Source: Panonychus citri (lineage: Eukaryota; Arthropoda; Arachnida; Trombidiformes; Tetranychidae). Taken from it: a stretch of DNA of 64,000 nucleotides. Position 1 is the first letter of the stretch. Each line of letters starts with the position of its first letter. The DNA lies in assembly GCF_014898815.1 (NCBI RefSeq), contig NW_026515544.1, forward strand, positions 2,852,001-2,916,000, in the 5' to 3' direction. The notes beneath the pieces were generated by a model that made no database searches, was not told the DNA's origin, and saw only the letters and a program-made list of their open reading frames with translations. This document shows, in pieces, positions 14,001 through 26,382 of the stretch. A program made the translations under genes and the position numbers.

Positions 14001-17000
14001 TGAACAATGTATTTGATTATAACGAGGGATCAGGATATTAATTGTAATCAGGCAAATGGTTACAATTAATATTTCGTTTGGTTTGTATTTTGATGATCGA
14101 TTGAAAGTTGATTATATAAGCAACTGATTGTTGTTAATTGTATTTAGTTTTCAGGCAATTCATTATGTAGTAATTAATTAAATCACAATCAGCAATACAA
14201 TTGATTCTAACCATTAATTGTAAACTATGATAAATTATTATCATTTCGTAATAATCAATATCACCATTAATCAAATTAACGATTAATAATAATTAAAATT
14301 ACTTATATAAATCAATCAAAATAACTAGTGCAATAATTTGACTAGAAATGATTAGTTTCTACGTTTCATGATTAACGATTTAGTCATGATTAAGTTGATT
14401 GTTTGAGAAAATTATAAAAAAAAGTCTACTAACTTTGGGTCATTACGGAAATGGCAGCCATATAAAGTGTAATGGTCAACAGCATAAACAAATTGCTTGA
14501 CCGGATGTTTATTATCATCATCAAACCAAGTCCATTTTGGATTGGCTTTATTACAAACATCAACTGGACCCGGAAGTCGGCAGCCCAATAATCCAATTTT
14601 AATTGCGAGTAAATGATTAGCCGTTAAACTATTTTCAAGTGAATCAATGATGAACCTTAAGTATCGAGTCTCAATATTACCACCGATACGAATCTCGTAA
14701 AGTCCATTAACACTTTGCTGGACATTGGTCACATTTAACTTGGATGTTGCTTTAAACCACATTATCGAATCATCGGAAATTTCAAGATGAAATGAAGTTA
14801 ATTTTCTTGAGAAAATCTGCTGATTAATCATTGGATAAGATAATTGAATTCCTGTAATTCGTGTTCGCCCAAGTAAATCGTATTCAATAAAATCGTGGTC
14901 ATAGCTTGAGGCCGGTGACGGTATCCAAGCAGAATGTGAAATCGATAATCTTGATAATGTTGGTCCAAAAGTTGAATTAAGAGCAGTCGATGAAACAATT
15001 TGACAATCATTTAATTCAATTTGACTGAAACAATCTAAATATTGTAGGAAGATAAAAAAAATTAGTTAATCATTTATATTTAATCGTTGACAAAGCAAAA
15101 AAAAACTCGGCATGTTGAGACAGTTAATACATGATATTAATTATTCAATGGTAAGAATTAACTTTCGTCGTTAAAGTTAATTAGTTAAATTGGTTAGTTA
15201 GGTCTAATTCCAGTTCTCTATAATATACTAGTATCATAATATTTATACTCACTCAAAAGGGTTGACAGATTCATGAGAAATCATGAATCCATATGAGTTA
15301 CAATTGTCAGAATCTTATTTTTGATATCATGAATATAGTGATTACTAATATATCATGTAAATGGTAATTCAGTTTGATTGAATTTCATTGAAAAAATAGC
15401 AAATGTAAAGCAAGAAAAAAGCTATCATGAAATTATCTAGGATTCATCATGAAATTTTATAATTAAAGATGTGAGGTTTGATAAACATTGAGCTGTTCAA
15501 ATTGTTGATTAATTAAAGATATTCGCGATCGACTAATCAAGATTAAAGGTCTAATTTGATTTAAAATTGAAAGGAAAAGATTCCAGATTCTGATTTAACT
15601 CATGATTAATGGCGATTATGCAAATCTGATTAATCAATGAAAATATAGTAAATTGATTTAGAAATTTTTATTTCCATAATTGTAAACTGAGACATAGTGG
15701 AAATTAATTTCATCGCTTGACTGTTGAACTGAATTAAAATTTGAAGCTCAAATGATGTTAATATTTATCATGATTGTTCATGAGAAAATTGAACTTTCTT
15801 GAAAGGTCATTGGTGATAATTTAAAAAACTTGAAACTCTCTGAATTTCAATGGAGAAAATTTTCAACTTGAAACGAGTTCTTCTTCATGTGTACCTGGTA
15901 ATTCAGAGGAAAAATAGAAAATGATTTTCATAGAACTTGAAAAAGAGGAAAAGATTAAACAATTCAAATGAAAAGAAGAAGTTATTTTCTCTTTTACAAA
16001 ATTCTGATCTTTTCATGGTTGATATTGTTTTCAACTTCCATATGATAACAATGTTGATAATATTTAGATGATTCTTAATGATAATAAATAATATATAAGT
16101 ATTAGGACAAAGTTCTAATGAAAGAATTTTTTCTTCTTCTACTCCTCGAATAAGTTGCTTAGTATTCAAGTCGAGTTTTTCCACCAGAATTTGGAAAAAA
16201 AGATGAAAGTAAGAATTGAAGAAAATAACATTTCATGGAAACATTAACAACAGAATTCAAGTCATGAAATTATCTTCTCTTTCTCTCTCTTTCTATCATC
16301 ATTATTATCTGGATTCTCTTCATTAAGTTAATTATTCACATTAACAGCAATTTAACTGAACCTCTTAAAAAAAGTTTACAATTAATTAATTCGAGAGTTC
16401 GATGGGAGAGATGAACACAAAAAAAAAGTTCTAATACAAAGTAACTATTGGGAGAAAAGAAAAAGTTCAACTTTTTTTCTATTAGAGTAAAGATAATTAA
16501 TTGCTAATCATTTGAAAGGTTCACAGAATTGATTCCTCATGAAATCGTAATCTTAATTACTTTCTTACAAGCCCAACATAATAAAAGAATACTAATTATA
16601 TTGGGAAAGAAAATTCGAACTTGCAATTTTTCTATCTCTCTCATCTTAAGTGAGATAATAAAACGAACTTCCAATCTGAAATTGATTGGTAAGTAAAGAA
16701 TATACTCTGAGATTTATACTTATATCATGGAAATTTTTTTACTGAGTATATGAATCACTTGGATTGAATGCCAACATTAATCTGATGGATTCTTATTTTT
16801 TTTTCTTCATAAACTCATGAAAATTTCAATCATGATGATCAATGTTATTACTATATGATAATAATCATCTTAATTTGATCATAATATCAACAGATAAGTT
16901 AAACCTTAGTTACCAATCTGGTTGCTAAGAAAAATGCTGAAAATGATGACGATGAAACTTTTTCTTTGATGTAAATATACATTTTGTTCAGAGTACATAA

Positions 17001-20000
17001 TCATCATTATCGTATTCAGATTCTGTAAATATTGTTGGTGTGTAATCACTCATAGAGGATTAACAGTTAATCCAAGTCGATGTGTTATGAGAAACAGTAT
17101 CATGAATATACATTCTCAATATTTATCATCATGATAAATATCATTATCAGGATGAAACGAAATCATTTCATCAATTTCAACCTGAATATTAAAGTTCATT
17201 TGAAAAGGAAAAACTATAATTTCAACGATAGATATTGAATCAATTATCTTCCTCATGGTTATCATCATTATCATCACGTAATAATATTAACTGAATGAAA
17301 TATAATAATAAGATTTAGAGTAAAAAAAACTATTATATTAATATAATTGTGATAATTTTTCATTGGATTAGATTTTGTATTATCCATTGAAACATTTTCA
17401 TGATAATTAAAAGTAATTGATTATATTCAGTTAGTTAATTGTATTAGTTTTTAGTTGTATTATTATTTGATTGGTTTAAAGGCTTTCAAGTTAATTGTTG
17501 TTATTATTGTTTAATCAATTGTTTGATTGACCAATTGATTGTCAAAGTTGATTCTTATCATGAGAATAATTTTCATCAGAAAGAAAATACAATCAAATCT
17601 AATTAAATTAATATCTTGATGATTAACGAAAAACAAACTCAAGTAGTTGGGAAGATGAAAAAAAACTTAATTGTCAGCATTTACTTGACAAATTGCCTGC
17701 AAGCGATTAATCAGATTCTCAATGGGTTCACAATTTAATATGATAACTGAGTAAACTCAAGATTTTCATTCAGGATCATGAACATTAAATGAACTCAGTT
17801 CATGATTAAAATCCTTAATTGTTACACAACTTTTACAACTATTTGAAGCTCAATAAATTAAAACCAGAAGTATATTAATATTTGTAATAATTATCTTTTT
17901 GAATCTCCTTAATCAATGATGATTAACATTTTTCATGATGATTGTGGTTATCAGGAAGAAAACGATAATTATGAAGGGAAAAAAAGTTCAACTGTGTTTC
18001 ATTGAATTTCATGATGAATATTATCAACTAATGTATAGAAAGTTAGTAAATGAGATAAATATGAATTCCGCTTCCGGTTTCAGGATTAACTACAGGAAAC
18101 ACTGGTTTGAGAGTTAATGAAAAGATATCACAATTTAATGGATACAATTAATGTGATTAACGTTTGGTCAGTTGATGTTAACTAATTAATGTAGCTAAAA
18201 GTTATTACTATTGGATAACCACTGTGAGTTACATGGAAAGGTTATCGTTGATTCATTGAAACACAGAGATAAAAATGAACACCGAAAATTAATCAGGAGA
18301 ATTATTAATGATGAGAAAAAAATCGAACTTTTTTTGCTTCTTTTTCATGATAATGTTATTCTTAAAGATATATAATAATGTTGAGTCCATTCTGATGAAG
18401 GAAAAAAACTTCAGTAGGTCAACATGAATTACTTTCGTTTGGTTAAACTTAAATTCAGTCGATTACATGGTTGACAGAATGAACTTCATAATGATAACAA
18501 AGAAAAAGTTCTGATGATGAACAGAGTTATGAAAAATCGTTGGACTTTTTCATGTTGTAATAACTTTTATCTTTTCTCTCTCATATTTTCCATGGAATTT
18601 TGTTCATATTAAATTCGGAGAATAACAAAATTAACCAGGATAACATGATTATCAGAACTTTTTCTTCTTCCTTTGATTTTTTTTTCGCAACTTCTAATCA
18701 CCTTAATGGTTGAACAATTTTTAATCTCATCATAGATATGAAAAGTATTTACTTTGATCATTTTCAATTCTGAAAAGATAATAATCAAACTCATTTGATA
18801 TACAATTTCAAATGAGCATTTCAACCTCTAAACTCGGTGATGATTTAATGTTTAATTTAAATTCTGTTGTTGATTAAAATGTTTAACCTTAATTAGTTTG
18901 ACTAACAGGCATGGAGACTTATGTTATGATAATTGAATGTTTTCCAAAGGTAATAAGATGTAAGTCTTTTCACTCGAACCTTTCAGAACTCGATTTCTTG
19001 TATTGTAAGTTTTCAAAGCAAAAGAGAGAAAAAAAAAGTTCTAATTCAGTTCTTTAGTAAGTTCGACTAATTTATATTGTATTGTAGCTCCTCTTTTCTT
19101 CAAGATAAATTTTCCAATGGATTTGTTTTTATAATTACCTTCTGATTTGTATGTGAATGAAATGTGTTTAAATTTAGAGATTAATTTGGTTCCTTGATGA
19201 TACATTGTGATTAAGATTGTTGTTGGTATATCACCTCGCCCATAACCAATTAACTTGTTAGGATCAACGATTAAACTTAAATCAATATCAACGGTTTCCC
19301 AGAATAAGACAACGGGAACCTGAGAATAGGAAGTAATTAGATGCAAACAATTAGATTTAATCATCTTCTTTGTAGATCCTGCTGATTTTTAGGATTGGAA
19401 GTTGATTAATTAGTTTACCTTAACATCAAAATAGGTCAAGTTGATTGGTTGATTAATTGTAACTGGTCGAGAGGAAGCAATCAACGATTTAAATTCAAGA
19501 TAATTTGGTAAATAAACTCGAACTGAACTGTCCAAAGGTTCACCTTTAGAAACATCGGTGTGAGACAATGAGACTCGAATAGAAACTTGTTCACCGCGTC
19601 CATAAGTATTTCGAGACGCTGATAGGCCCGTTTTAATGTTCATAAGTGGGACTGATGATGTTCCAGGTATGACCTTTACAAATCGATCACCTTGAGCTAG
19701 AACTTGAAGGCCATCCGTTGTTTCAACCATGAATCGTAAAGAGACTCGATTTCGACGAACCTCATCGCCGTTAAATGCTATCGAATGGCTCATCATTTGT
19801 ATTAGAACTTGAACTTCAATGTTATCATCGCCATCGAGAGTGGCATTAACTTTATGGGAGAATCCAAAGTTTGCCGTGTAATCAAAAATTCCAGTTACTC
19901 GATTTTCGACTGAATCAAGGGTCACGTTAAGTGTCGCTGGTAGGCCAGTGGGTAAGTTACGACCTAATCGGGAAACTCGGATTCCTCGAACTGAAATAAC

Positions 20001-23000
20001 AGGACGACCTTCAATGATTTCACCCGATGCATCAATGGTAAATCGTGATCTCCAATCAGGTTCCGTAGTTACGTTGAACTTTATCCAACGTGTCTCTCGA
20101 ACGGCCAAGTGCTCTTCAATGGTGCTTTCATTAATCCAAACCGTTTTTGGAGCAATTGTATCAACATTTTTGACAGCAATCAATTTTGAATCATATCTAT
20201 CTCGGAATTCCGTTCCAGGTATTTCAAGAATCGCTTCAAATTTGATGGATTGACTTGATTTAACGCTTGGTGATACTTGAAGTGCCGCTGTTACCTCGAT
20301 CCAATTAGCATGTGAACTTTTATTTAAATTTGAATTTGCAATGACTCCTAAGGCGAATATACCTTTGGAAATGTCTTTGGATGCTGAGAAAGGTGAATAA
20401 CACGGATAATTGGAACCAATCCAAGAAATCTCGAAATCGGTGATGTTGTAAAAATTTGAAGTTGGAAAGATGAGAGCTGGTTGAGCCATCGAATTGGGTT
20501 TGACCATAACACGCATACGAACTGCTGCTGGACCACCGATGGGAACTTGCAATGGATCTTTGGTGCCATCGATTATCTCAAAGTCATCGGTTTTTGTTTT
20601 AAGAGGTTTTGGGAATCGATTAATGGGAACAATGAACGCAGATCGTTCAGAATGTTTACCTGACTTGATAACGACATCGAATCTTTCATCTGAAGTTGCG
20701 GTTGGAGATAAAGTGACCATGGTCATTAATCGAATTTTATCCGCTTCTTCTTCTTCTTCAGCGGGTAAGGTTTCCCTAAGTGGCCCAAGATTCGAGATGA
20801 CACCAAGGTGAAGTGTACCTTTCGTGTTGTGGCCTAGCTTTTTACTCTCAAGGACAGTTGTTGGGGACGCATCGAAACAGGGCATATTATGACCAACCGA
20901 TTTGATCCAAATTGAACATATCGATGAATTTGAATCAGATTGGGTTGGAAAAACTTCAACTGTATAATCAATTGTCGACTGTGTTGCTAGTAACATCATG
21001 ATCGACCCAGTGGTTGGTTGACCCACTCCAACTGATCCGGGTGTTGTTTTTGTGACTAAAACTTTGGGCAATTTTGAGGCAACTGTTGGTATTTCTGCAC
21101 CGATGACAATTGGAATGGTCATCTTTTGACTCCAAGGTCCACTTATAGGATCACCAGTCCATGTAACTTCAAGGGTACGATTAGATGAAGATTCGATACC
21201 ATTAGTACCCTTAATTGCGATGAAAGTGCTTATGGTTCGATCTTTGGTCGCGGTTATAGCTGCTTTGGTCTGAGCGGGTTTTGAACAAACATCGCCAAAC
21301 GAAATGATTGCATCTTGGGTCAAGTTTCCAGATAAAGTTGATACATGAGATGAAATAACGGGTTCTAATGCTTTTGTGCAGGGTAAACTGTTACCAATGG
21401 AGGTCAAAGTGACCCGACAAATTTCAAGAGCCGAATCAGGTGAGTCCACTTCCGAATTTTCAGATCAACATTTGAATAATTTGCTGTCGGTGGTAAAATC
21501 AATTCAGTTTCAAAGGCTATTCCACCCTCACTATGAATCTCTTTCCATGGGACCACCTTATCAAAGCTTGTCTTAAGTAGCCCACCTTCGTCCGGTTTAC
21601 CCGGAGTTATGGTGACATTTGCTTCATAATACTGACCAGAAGTGTAGGATTGACCGGAAGGATAAACATCAAGGGAGATTAAAGCTCCGGCGATTGATTC
21701 ATCTGAATTAATTTTCAAGGCCAATTCAATTTCAATATTATTGTTGATTAGAGTTGGATAAAGTGAGACAACATTAATTTTTTCAAAGATAAAAGTTTGT
21801 TTTGAACCTGAATTTTTAGGTGGAAACCATGATGAATTCAGATAAGGGATATTAGGGCTTGACTGTCCAGGTAAAAGTCTTGCCCCACAAGAGTCAACTG
21901 ATAATCCTGGACCAGCGTCTTTAAGGACAACCTCAAGGTCAGTTAGAGTACCAGTTGAACCAAGAGTGACATTTAACAAGACGGAGGTCAAATCACCGGG
22001 ATTCACAGATTTCGGTGAATAATCACCAGTCAGTCCAGTTACGGGTGACCATGATTTCACTTGCGAGGTCATTGTTGATGAAACATTTGAAGATATTAAT
22101 TTGATGCCAATTGTTTGGCTAAAACGGACCTTAGCACCGAAAACGAGTCTTAATGTTAAATTAGCATTGGAACCATTATTGGCCTCATAATTTAATCCAT
22201 AAACAGGAATCTTAAATTCAAACAAATTTGAATCATCGTCAGTGTTTTTCTCTAGGTTACCAGCGGTGGCAGCTATCGAGGTGATGGTGCCCAGTTTAAT
22301 AAGTGACCGATAATATGAGGCTCTAGATGTGGCCAAGCTACGCTCAACTTCATAGTGATTAAAATCTTTGGGAAGTGCTGCCCAGTTGAAGCCCATAGAT
22401 CCAAGTCCAATTTGACCCAAAGACACTTTATTATCTGGTGCCCATTTCGTGTTCGGAACTGTGGCCTCTACAGTTAATATATCAGATCGAAATGCCATTT
22501 TTGTACGAAATGAATATATCGCTGCACTACCAAGGGTCAACTCTTCGGGTCCCGTTAAAGTACCAGATATAATTGGATCAGTTTTGACTCTATCATAAGT
22601 AACCTGATCTTGTCCCACCCAAACAAATCGATTACCCTGAAATTCAGCGCCCACAGAGACCAAATGTTTCGATCCTGGTTTAACATCTTCATTGTAAAAC
22701 ATAACAGCTGAGAATTGAATGGTCAACGAGTTACCATTATGTCCAGAATTTTCAATTCCATCCAAGTTGATTATCACCCGATCATAAACATTAGCATTTG
22801 TTTTACTTAGATGATACTGAGGTTCAGTCGCTGATTTTGGTAAAACTATCTTCTTATCATGAAACATGGTAACATTATACAGCGATAAGATTGGAACATG
22901 ATTTGGATTAGTTGGTTTTCGGGTAAATAGTTCAATATATAAATCGTTTTCCTTTCCTTTGGGCAAATTAATAGTAACCAAATAATTAAGTGAATCACCA

Positions 23001-25174
23001 GGTTTACAATTATCCGAATCACCTTTAACCATTTGTAAATTAAATAGTAACTTTTGTTCAACTGGTTCTTTATTGGATTTACGAGGTGGAGCTCTTTTAA
23101 CACGTATCATTGATTCATCACGATTAGCTTCATCATCATTTGATCCATTCTTTTTCTTGGCCAATTGATTGTTTTGACCATTAGAAAATTTAATTGTCAA
23201 TAGTATCACGTCGTTTAGTTGATTATTAACCTCACGGACAATTGTTAAACTTTCATTTGATTTATCATCAAGATAATCAAATGATTTAATAAACAAGGAA
23301 CCAGTAGTTTGATTAATTGTAAATATTTGTTTTCCTCCTTCAGTTGAGTGTTTAAGTTGATATTTAATTGATGTTGACAGATTCAATTTTAATTGTTCCA
23401 ATATTGTTGATGGATTAAAAATAGGCAGGGATGGATTAAATTGTTTATCATTTAAATCAATTGTAATCTCTTTTTTAATTGTGGTTTCGCTACTAATATA
23501 ACCTGTAATTAGGACAACGACAGGACAAAAAAAAAAGACAAATTAATTAGTTAAAAGGTAATAGCACAAAATAGTTAAATTATTATTAATATTATTAAAT
23601 GAGTTGGGAGGGTTAATTGTTTGTTATTATTACAACAATAATATGATAATAATAAAAAAATAAATGAAGATATAATTGATTGCCCTTAATAATTATCACG
23701 GATCATTAACATCATAATAAATTAAATTAAATCTAATCATAAAAACATTACTATCAACAAATCTTATCCATTGAAATGTCAATGATGATGAAAAATCATG
23801 GATAATGATTCTGACCTTGTATCAAATTAGCCAATGATAATCAATAATAATGGTGATTAACTAATTGAGTTAGATGTTTTTTTCATCATTAGAAGCGAAA
23901 AAAAACAATTAAAGTGATAATTAAAATCAAATACAGTAAAAGGTATTAATAGATTAATAGATTAATATTAGTGAAGGAAAAAAATGTTAGTTGATATTTT
24001 GATTGGTTATTTTCTCAATCTGATTACTTTAAATTGTAAATTCTGATTTAGATGATTAAGTTGTGTTGAAGATGAAGATGGAAAATCTTTCAAAATATTA
24101 ATCATTTTTTTGTCATCCATCTGATTCCCTGTCGTTCATTTTGAATGGATAGTTGAAATTACCTGGGAAAAAGCTCAAGGGAGTTTTTTTCACTCTCAGG
24201 TTCAATTATCTATTCATGAATCTGAATATCAGGGGAAGAGATAAAGATAGATGATGCAACACTGATGACGAGGATGAGGATGTGAATTAAAATTCGAGAC
24301 TACTGATAAATAGTAATAGAAATGTGTTGATGAAAGACTTTTGTTATTCCAAGGAAAAAGGTTACGTTGGGAAAGGAGATTATCATCATTTTTATCTTCT
24401 TTTTTCTTCCTCATCTTTTCCTCTATTTGTTACCAGTATGATTACGTTATCGTATTGATCATCATCTTCATCATTGTTGTTCATCAGCATCACCATTCAT
24501 TGGAGTATTTAATCATCTCCTTTTCTGTTAATTTCTTTTTTTCTCTTCTTCTTTTGGCACTTATTTTATTTATTCATGTCACAGCTATGTCAATGTTCAT
24601 TGTTTTATTTTCTTTGGCTTTTCCATCAACAATTAACTAATTAACTTGATAAAAGAAAAGAAATCACTCCTGTAATTTGGTTTAATTGTTATGTGGTGGA
24701 AAGTTTTGAAAAGAAATGCAATTTAAATACAGCCATCGACTTTGAGTTTGCAACCACTTTTAATTTACTCTCGACGATAATGATAATCAATGAGAGATTA
24801 AGTTAACCCAAAGATATGATAATAATCAATGTCTTCTCATTTAATTGGTGTTATCTTTTCAAATGGTCATCTGATTAGATTTATCTTTGACTGATTATCA
24901 TTAATTGCGCGAGTAAATTAAAAGTGGTTGCAAACTCAAAGTCGATGGCTGTAAACATTTGGTTCTATTGTTTTTTTTTCATATTAGAGGATTGAGTTAG
25001 TTTTATTATTAGTTTAGGTTAATTGTGGGCAATTTATTATTGTTAATGATAGTTAAAAATTAATGACTTACCAATTTTTGAAAGACCAATAAGCCAAAAT
25101 ATAATTGTCAAGTTTAGAGTTGATAAGATATAACTTTTGATTGAAAAGTTGATTGGATTAACGAGTGAAACCAT
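11048..25174 (-). CDS. Large secreted protein with repeated extracellular modules and C-terminal F5/8 type C (discoidin) domain
   Basis: Five exons: 25072-25174, 19419-23502, 19139-19319, 14434-15034, 11048-11414; about 1,779 residues. Exon 1 encodes a start and a hydrophobic stretch (LNLTIIFWLIGLSKI) that looks like a signal peptide or anchor. The 4-kb exon holds several related beta-rich modules. Recurring signatures are an Ile-Cys strand, a S(I/V)GxxxPC turn (for example SIGNSLPC, SVGHNMPC) and many N-glycosylation sites; they resemble DUF11-like extracellular repeats. Exon 4 encodes a discoidin domain from about residue 1456, bounded by Cys (DCFSQIEL to IGLLGC), with HSAWIPSPAS and RYLRFIID as typical strands. 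The last exon adds a Cys-containing tail (YTECFRSKNGG) and no C-terminal membrane segment. Discoidin domains commonly bind glycans or phospholipids, so an adhesive or matrix role is inferred. The reading frame breaks once in exon 2 (21,407-21,464; see findings). Introns reach about 3-4 kb, long for this window. I cannot name an orthologue. Confidence 0.8.
11415..14433 (-). other. Long intron of discoidin-domain gene
   Basis: AT-rich intron between the last two coding exons. The donor follows the codon start AA of an Asn (CCCAAA then GTTAGT) and the acceptor is CAATAG before TTACACTGAG. I see no gene inside. It contains a 14-bp palindrome, GGTCAATATTGACC, near 13,337. A similar 4.1-kb intron spans 15,035-19,138, also without a recognisable gene; both are full of ATC/ATGA and GAACTTTTT words. 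Confidence 0.7.
24730..24951. mobile_element. 222-bp MITE with perfect 41-bp TIRs, TA-flanked
   Basis: The arms 24730-24770 and 24911-24951 are perfectly complementary over 41 bp. They begin CAGCCATCGACTTTGAGTTT and end in AATTTACTC. TA lies directly outside both ends (24728-24729 and 24952-24953), the target duplication expected of Tc1/mariner-mobilised elements. The 140-bp centre is AT-rich and non-coding. It sits in intron 1 of the discoidin-domain gene. The perfect arms imply a recent insertion or selection on the hairpin. Confidence 0.9.
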
Positions 25175-26382
25175 GATTTAGTTGACTATTAAGAAGAAGA
25201 AAAATAAAACAATTAAATAATTTGATGCAAAATTTAAAATGCAAGTTGATTGTTGACCGTTGATTTAGTTTGCTCACTATTAAATATTGTTAATTCTGAT
25301 TTATCCATCTTTCCAAGTTGAGTAATTTCTGTTGTCTTTTCATTTTTTGGCTCTTGCATTGATCAAAACTAATTGTATTGATTAGTAACAAATCATTTTG
25401 ATTAGCCCATTTGTCCATGTGTATACATTGTACCATCCAAATTTTTTACCTTGGTAACAGCAGATCAACTGATAAGTAAATGTTACAATGATCAAGGAGC
25501 CATGAAAAGAACAACAGAATTAAATCGGTTATAAACATGACAATCAGGGGAGATAATCTGGTCCATCTGAATATAAGTCCATCCTTAATTGAAAAACAAT
25601 AATAATTTATGATAACAACAATTGATTCATTATCAAAGCCTTTGGTTATAAATGGTCACTTGTTTATACCTTTTTGATTGTGTTTACCAAAAACCCTAAC
25701 CCAGTGAACACCAAACAATTACGTTAATTTTTTCATTGCTCCAATGGTCAAGTTATCACTCTAATCAGGTAATTCGTCTTTGTCTCTCCATGTATGTAAA
25801 TTAAAATACCAACAATATCCAAATGACGTCCAGGTAACGGTAAAGTAATCATAAAGAAAGATCTTAATTTAAAACAGTTAAATCAAGTTTTCTATACATA
25901 AATCAACTCATTGTCTCCAAAAGCCTAAGCCAGTGAAATGTTTTCTTTTGGTAAATTCCAAGGAAGAAAAGACAAATCCAAAATCGATTCCATTTCTTGT
26001 TCGACTAATTGTTGAATTAAATCTGCGATGAGAAAAAGAAAATAAAAATAATAATTAAAACATAAAAGAAATTAACTCTTGTTAATTAACTTTCGCTTCT
26101 AATCCAACGACCAAATTAAATTTTCTATTCTATTCTGTTCTCCAAAAATCGGTAGATGGCGTTAGTGTGAATTCTTTTTTTTCCATAGAGAAAAAAATCG
26201 ATCATTTTGAAAAGAATTGGAATTGTTTTCAATTTGATTAATAGATTTGCTTCATTTTAATTCTAATTGTTTATCAATTCGATTTCGTTCATCAAGTTAA
26301 TTTAATTGTTTTTCGTTTCTGAAGGTGAACCAAGTTAATTTGTTTTTCTCTCTGTGAAATTTGGATCAATAAAATAATAATT
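25175..26382. promoter_or_regulatory. Divergent intergenic region between discoidin gene and DHX9 helicase
   Basis: 1.2 kb between two oppositely oriented starts, so it must hold both promoters. I see no clear TATA box. A word resembling half of a CTCF site, GGTAGATGGCGTTAG, lies at 26,149-26,163 about 220 bp before the helicase start. A short minus-strand exon-like segment at 25,925-26,022 is discussed under findings. The rest is AT-rich without recognisable content. Confidence 0.5.

Noticed and set aside
19948..20811. Plus-strand open frames opposite the discoidin gene
   Set aside because: Mirror frames of a long coding exon; the minus frame carries the repeat modules and correct splice sites.
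24341..24640. 99-codon hydrophobic open frame on the plus strand
   Set aside because: It lies antisense in intron 1 of the discoidin gene, is made of T-rich low-complexity codons and shows no family motif; chance membrane-like frames are expected in such DNA.
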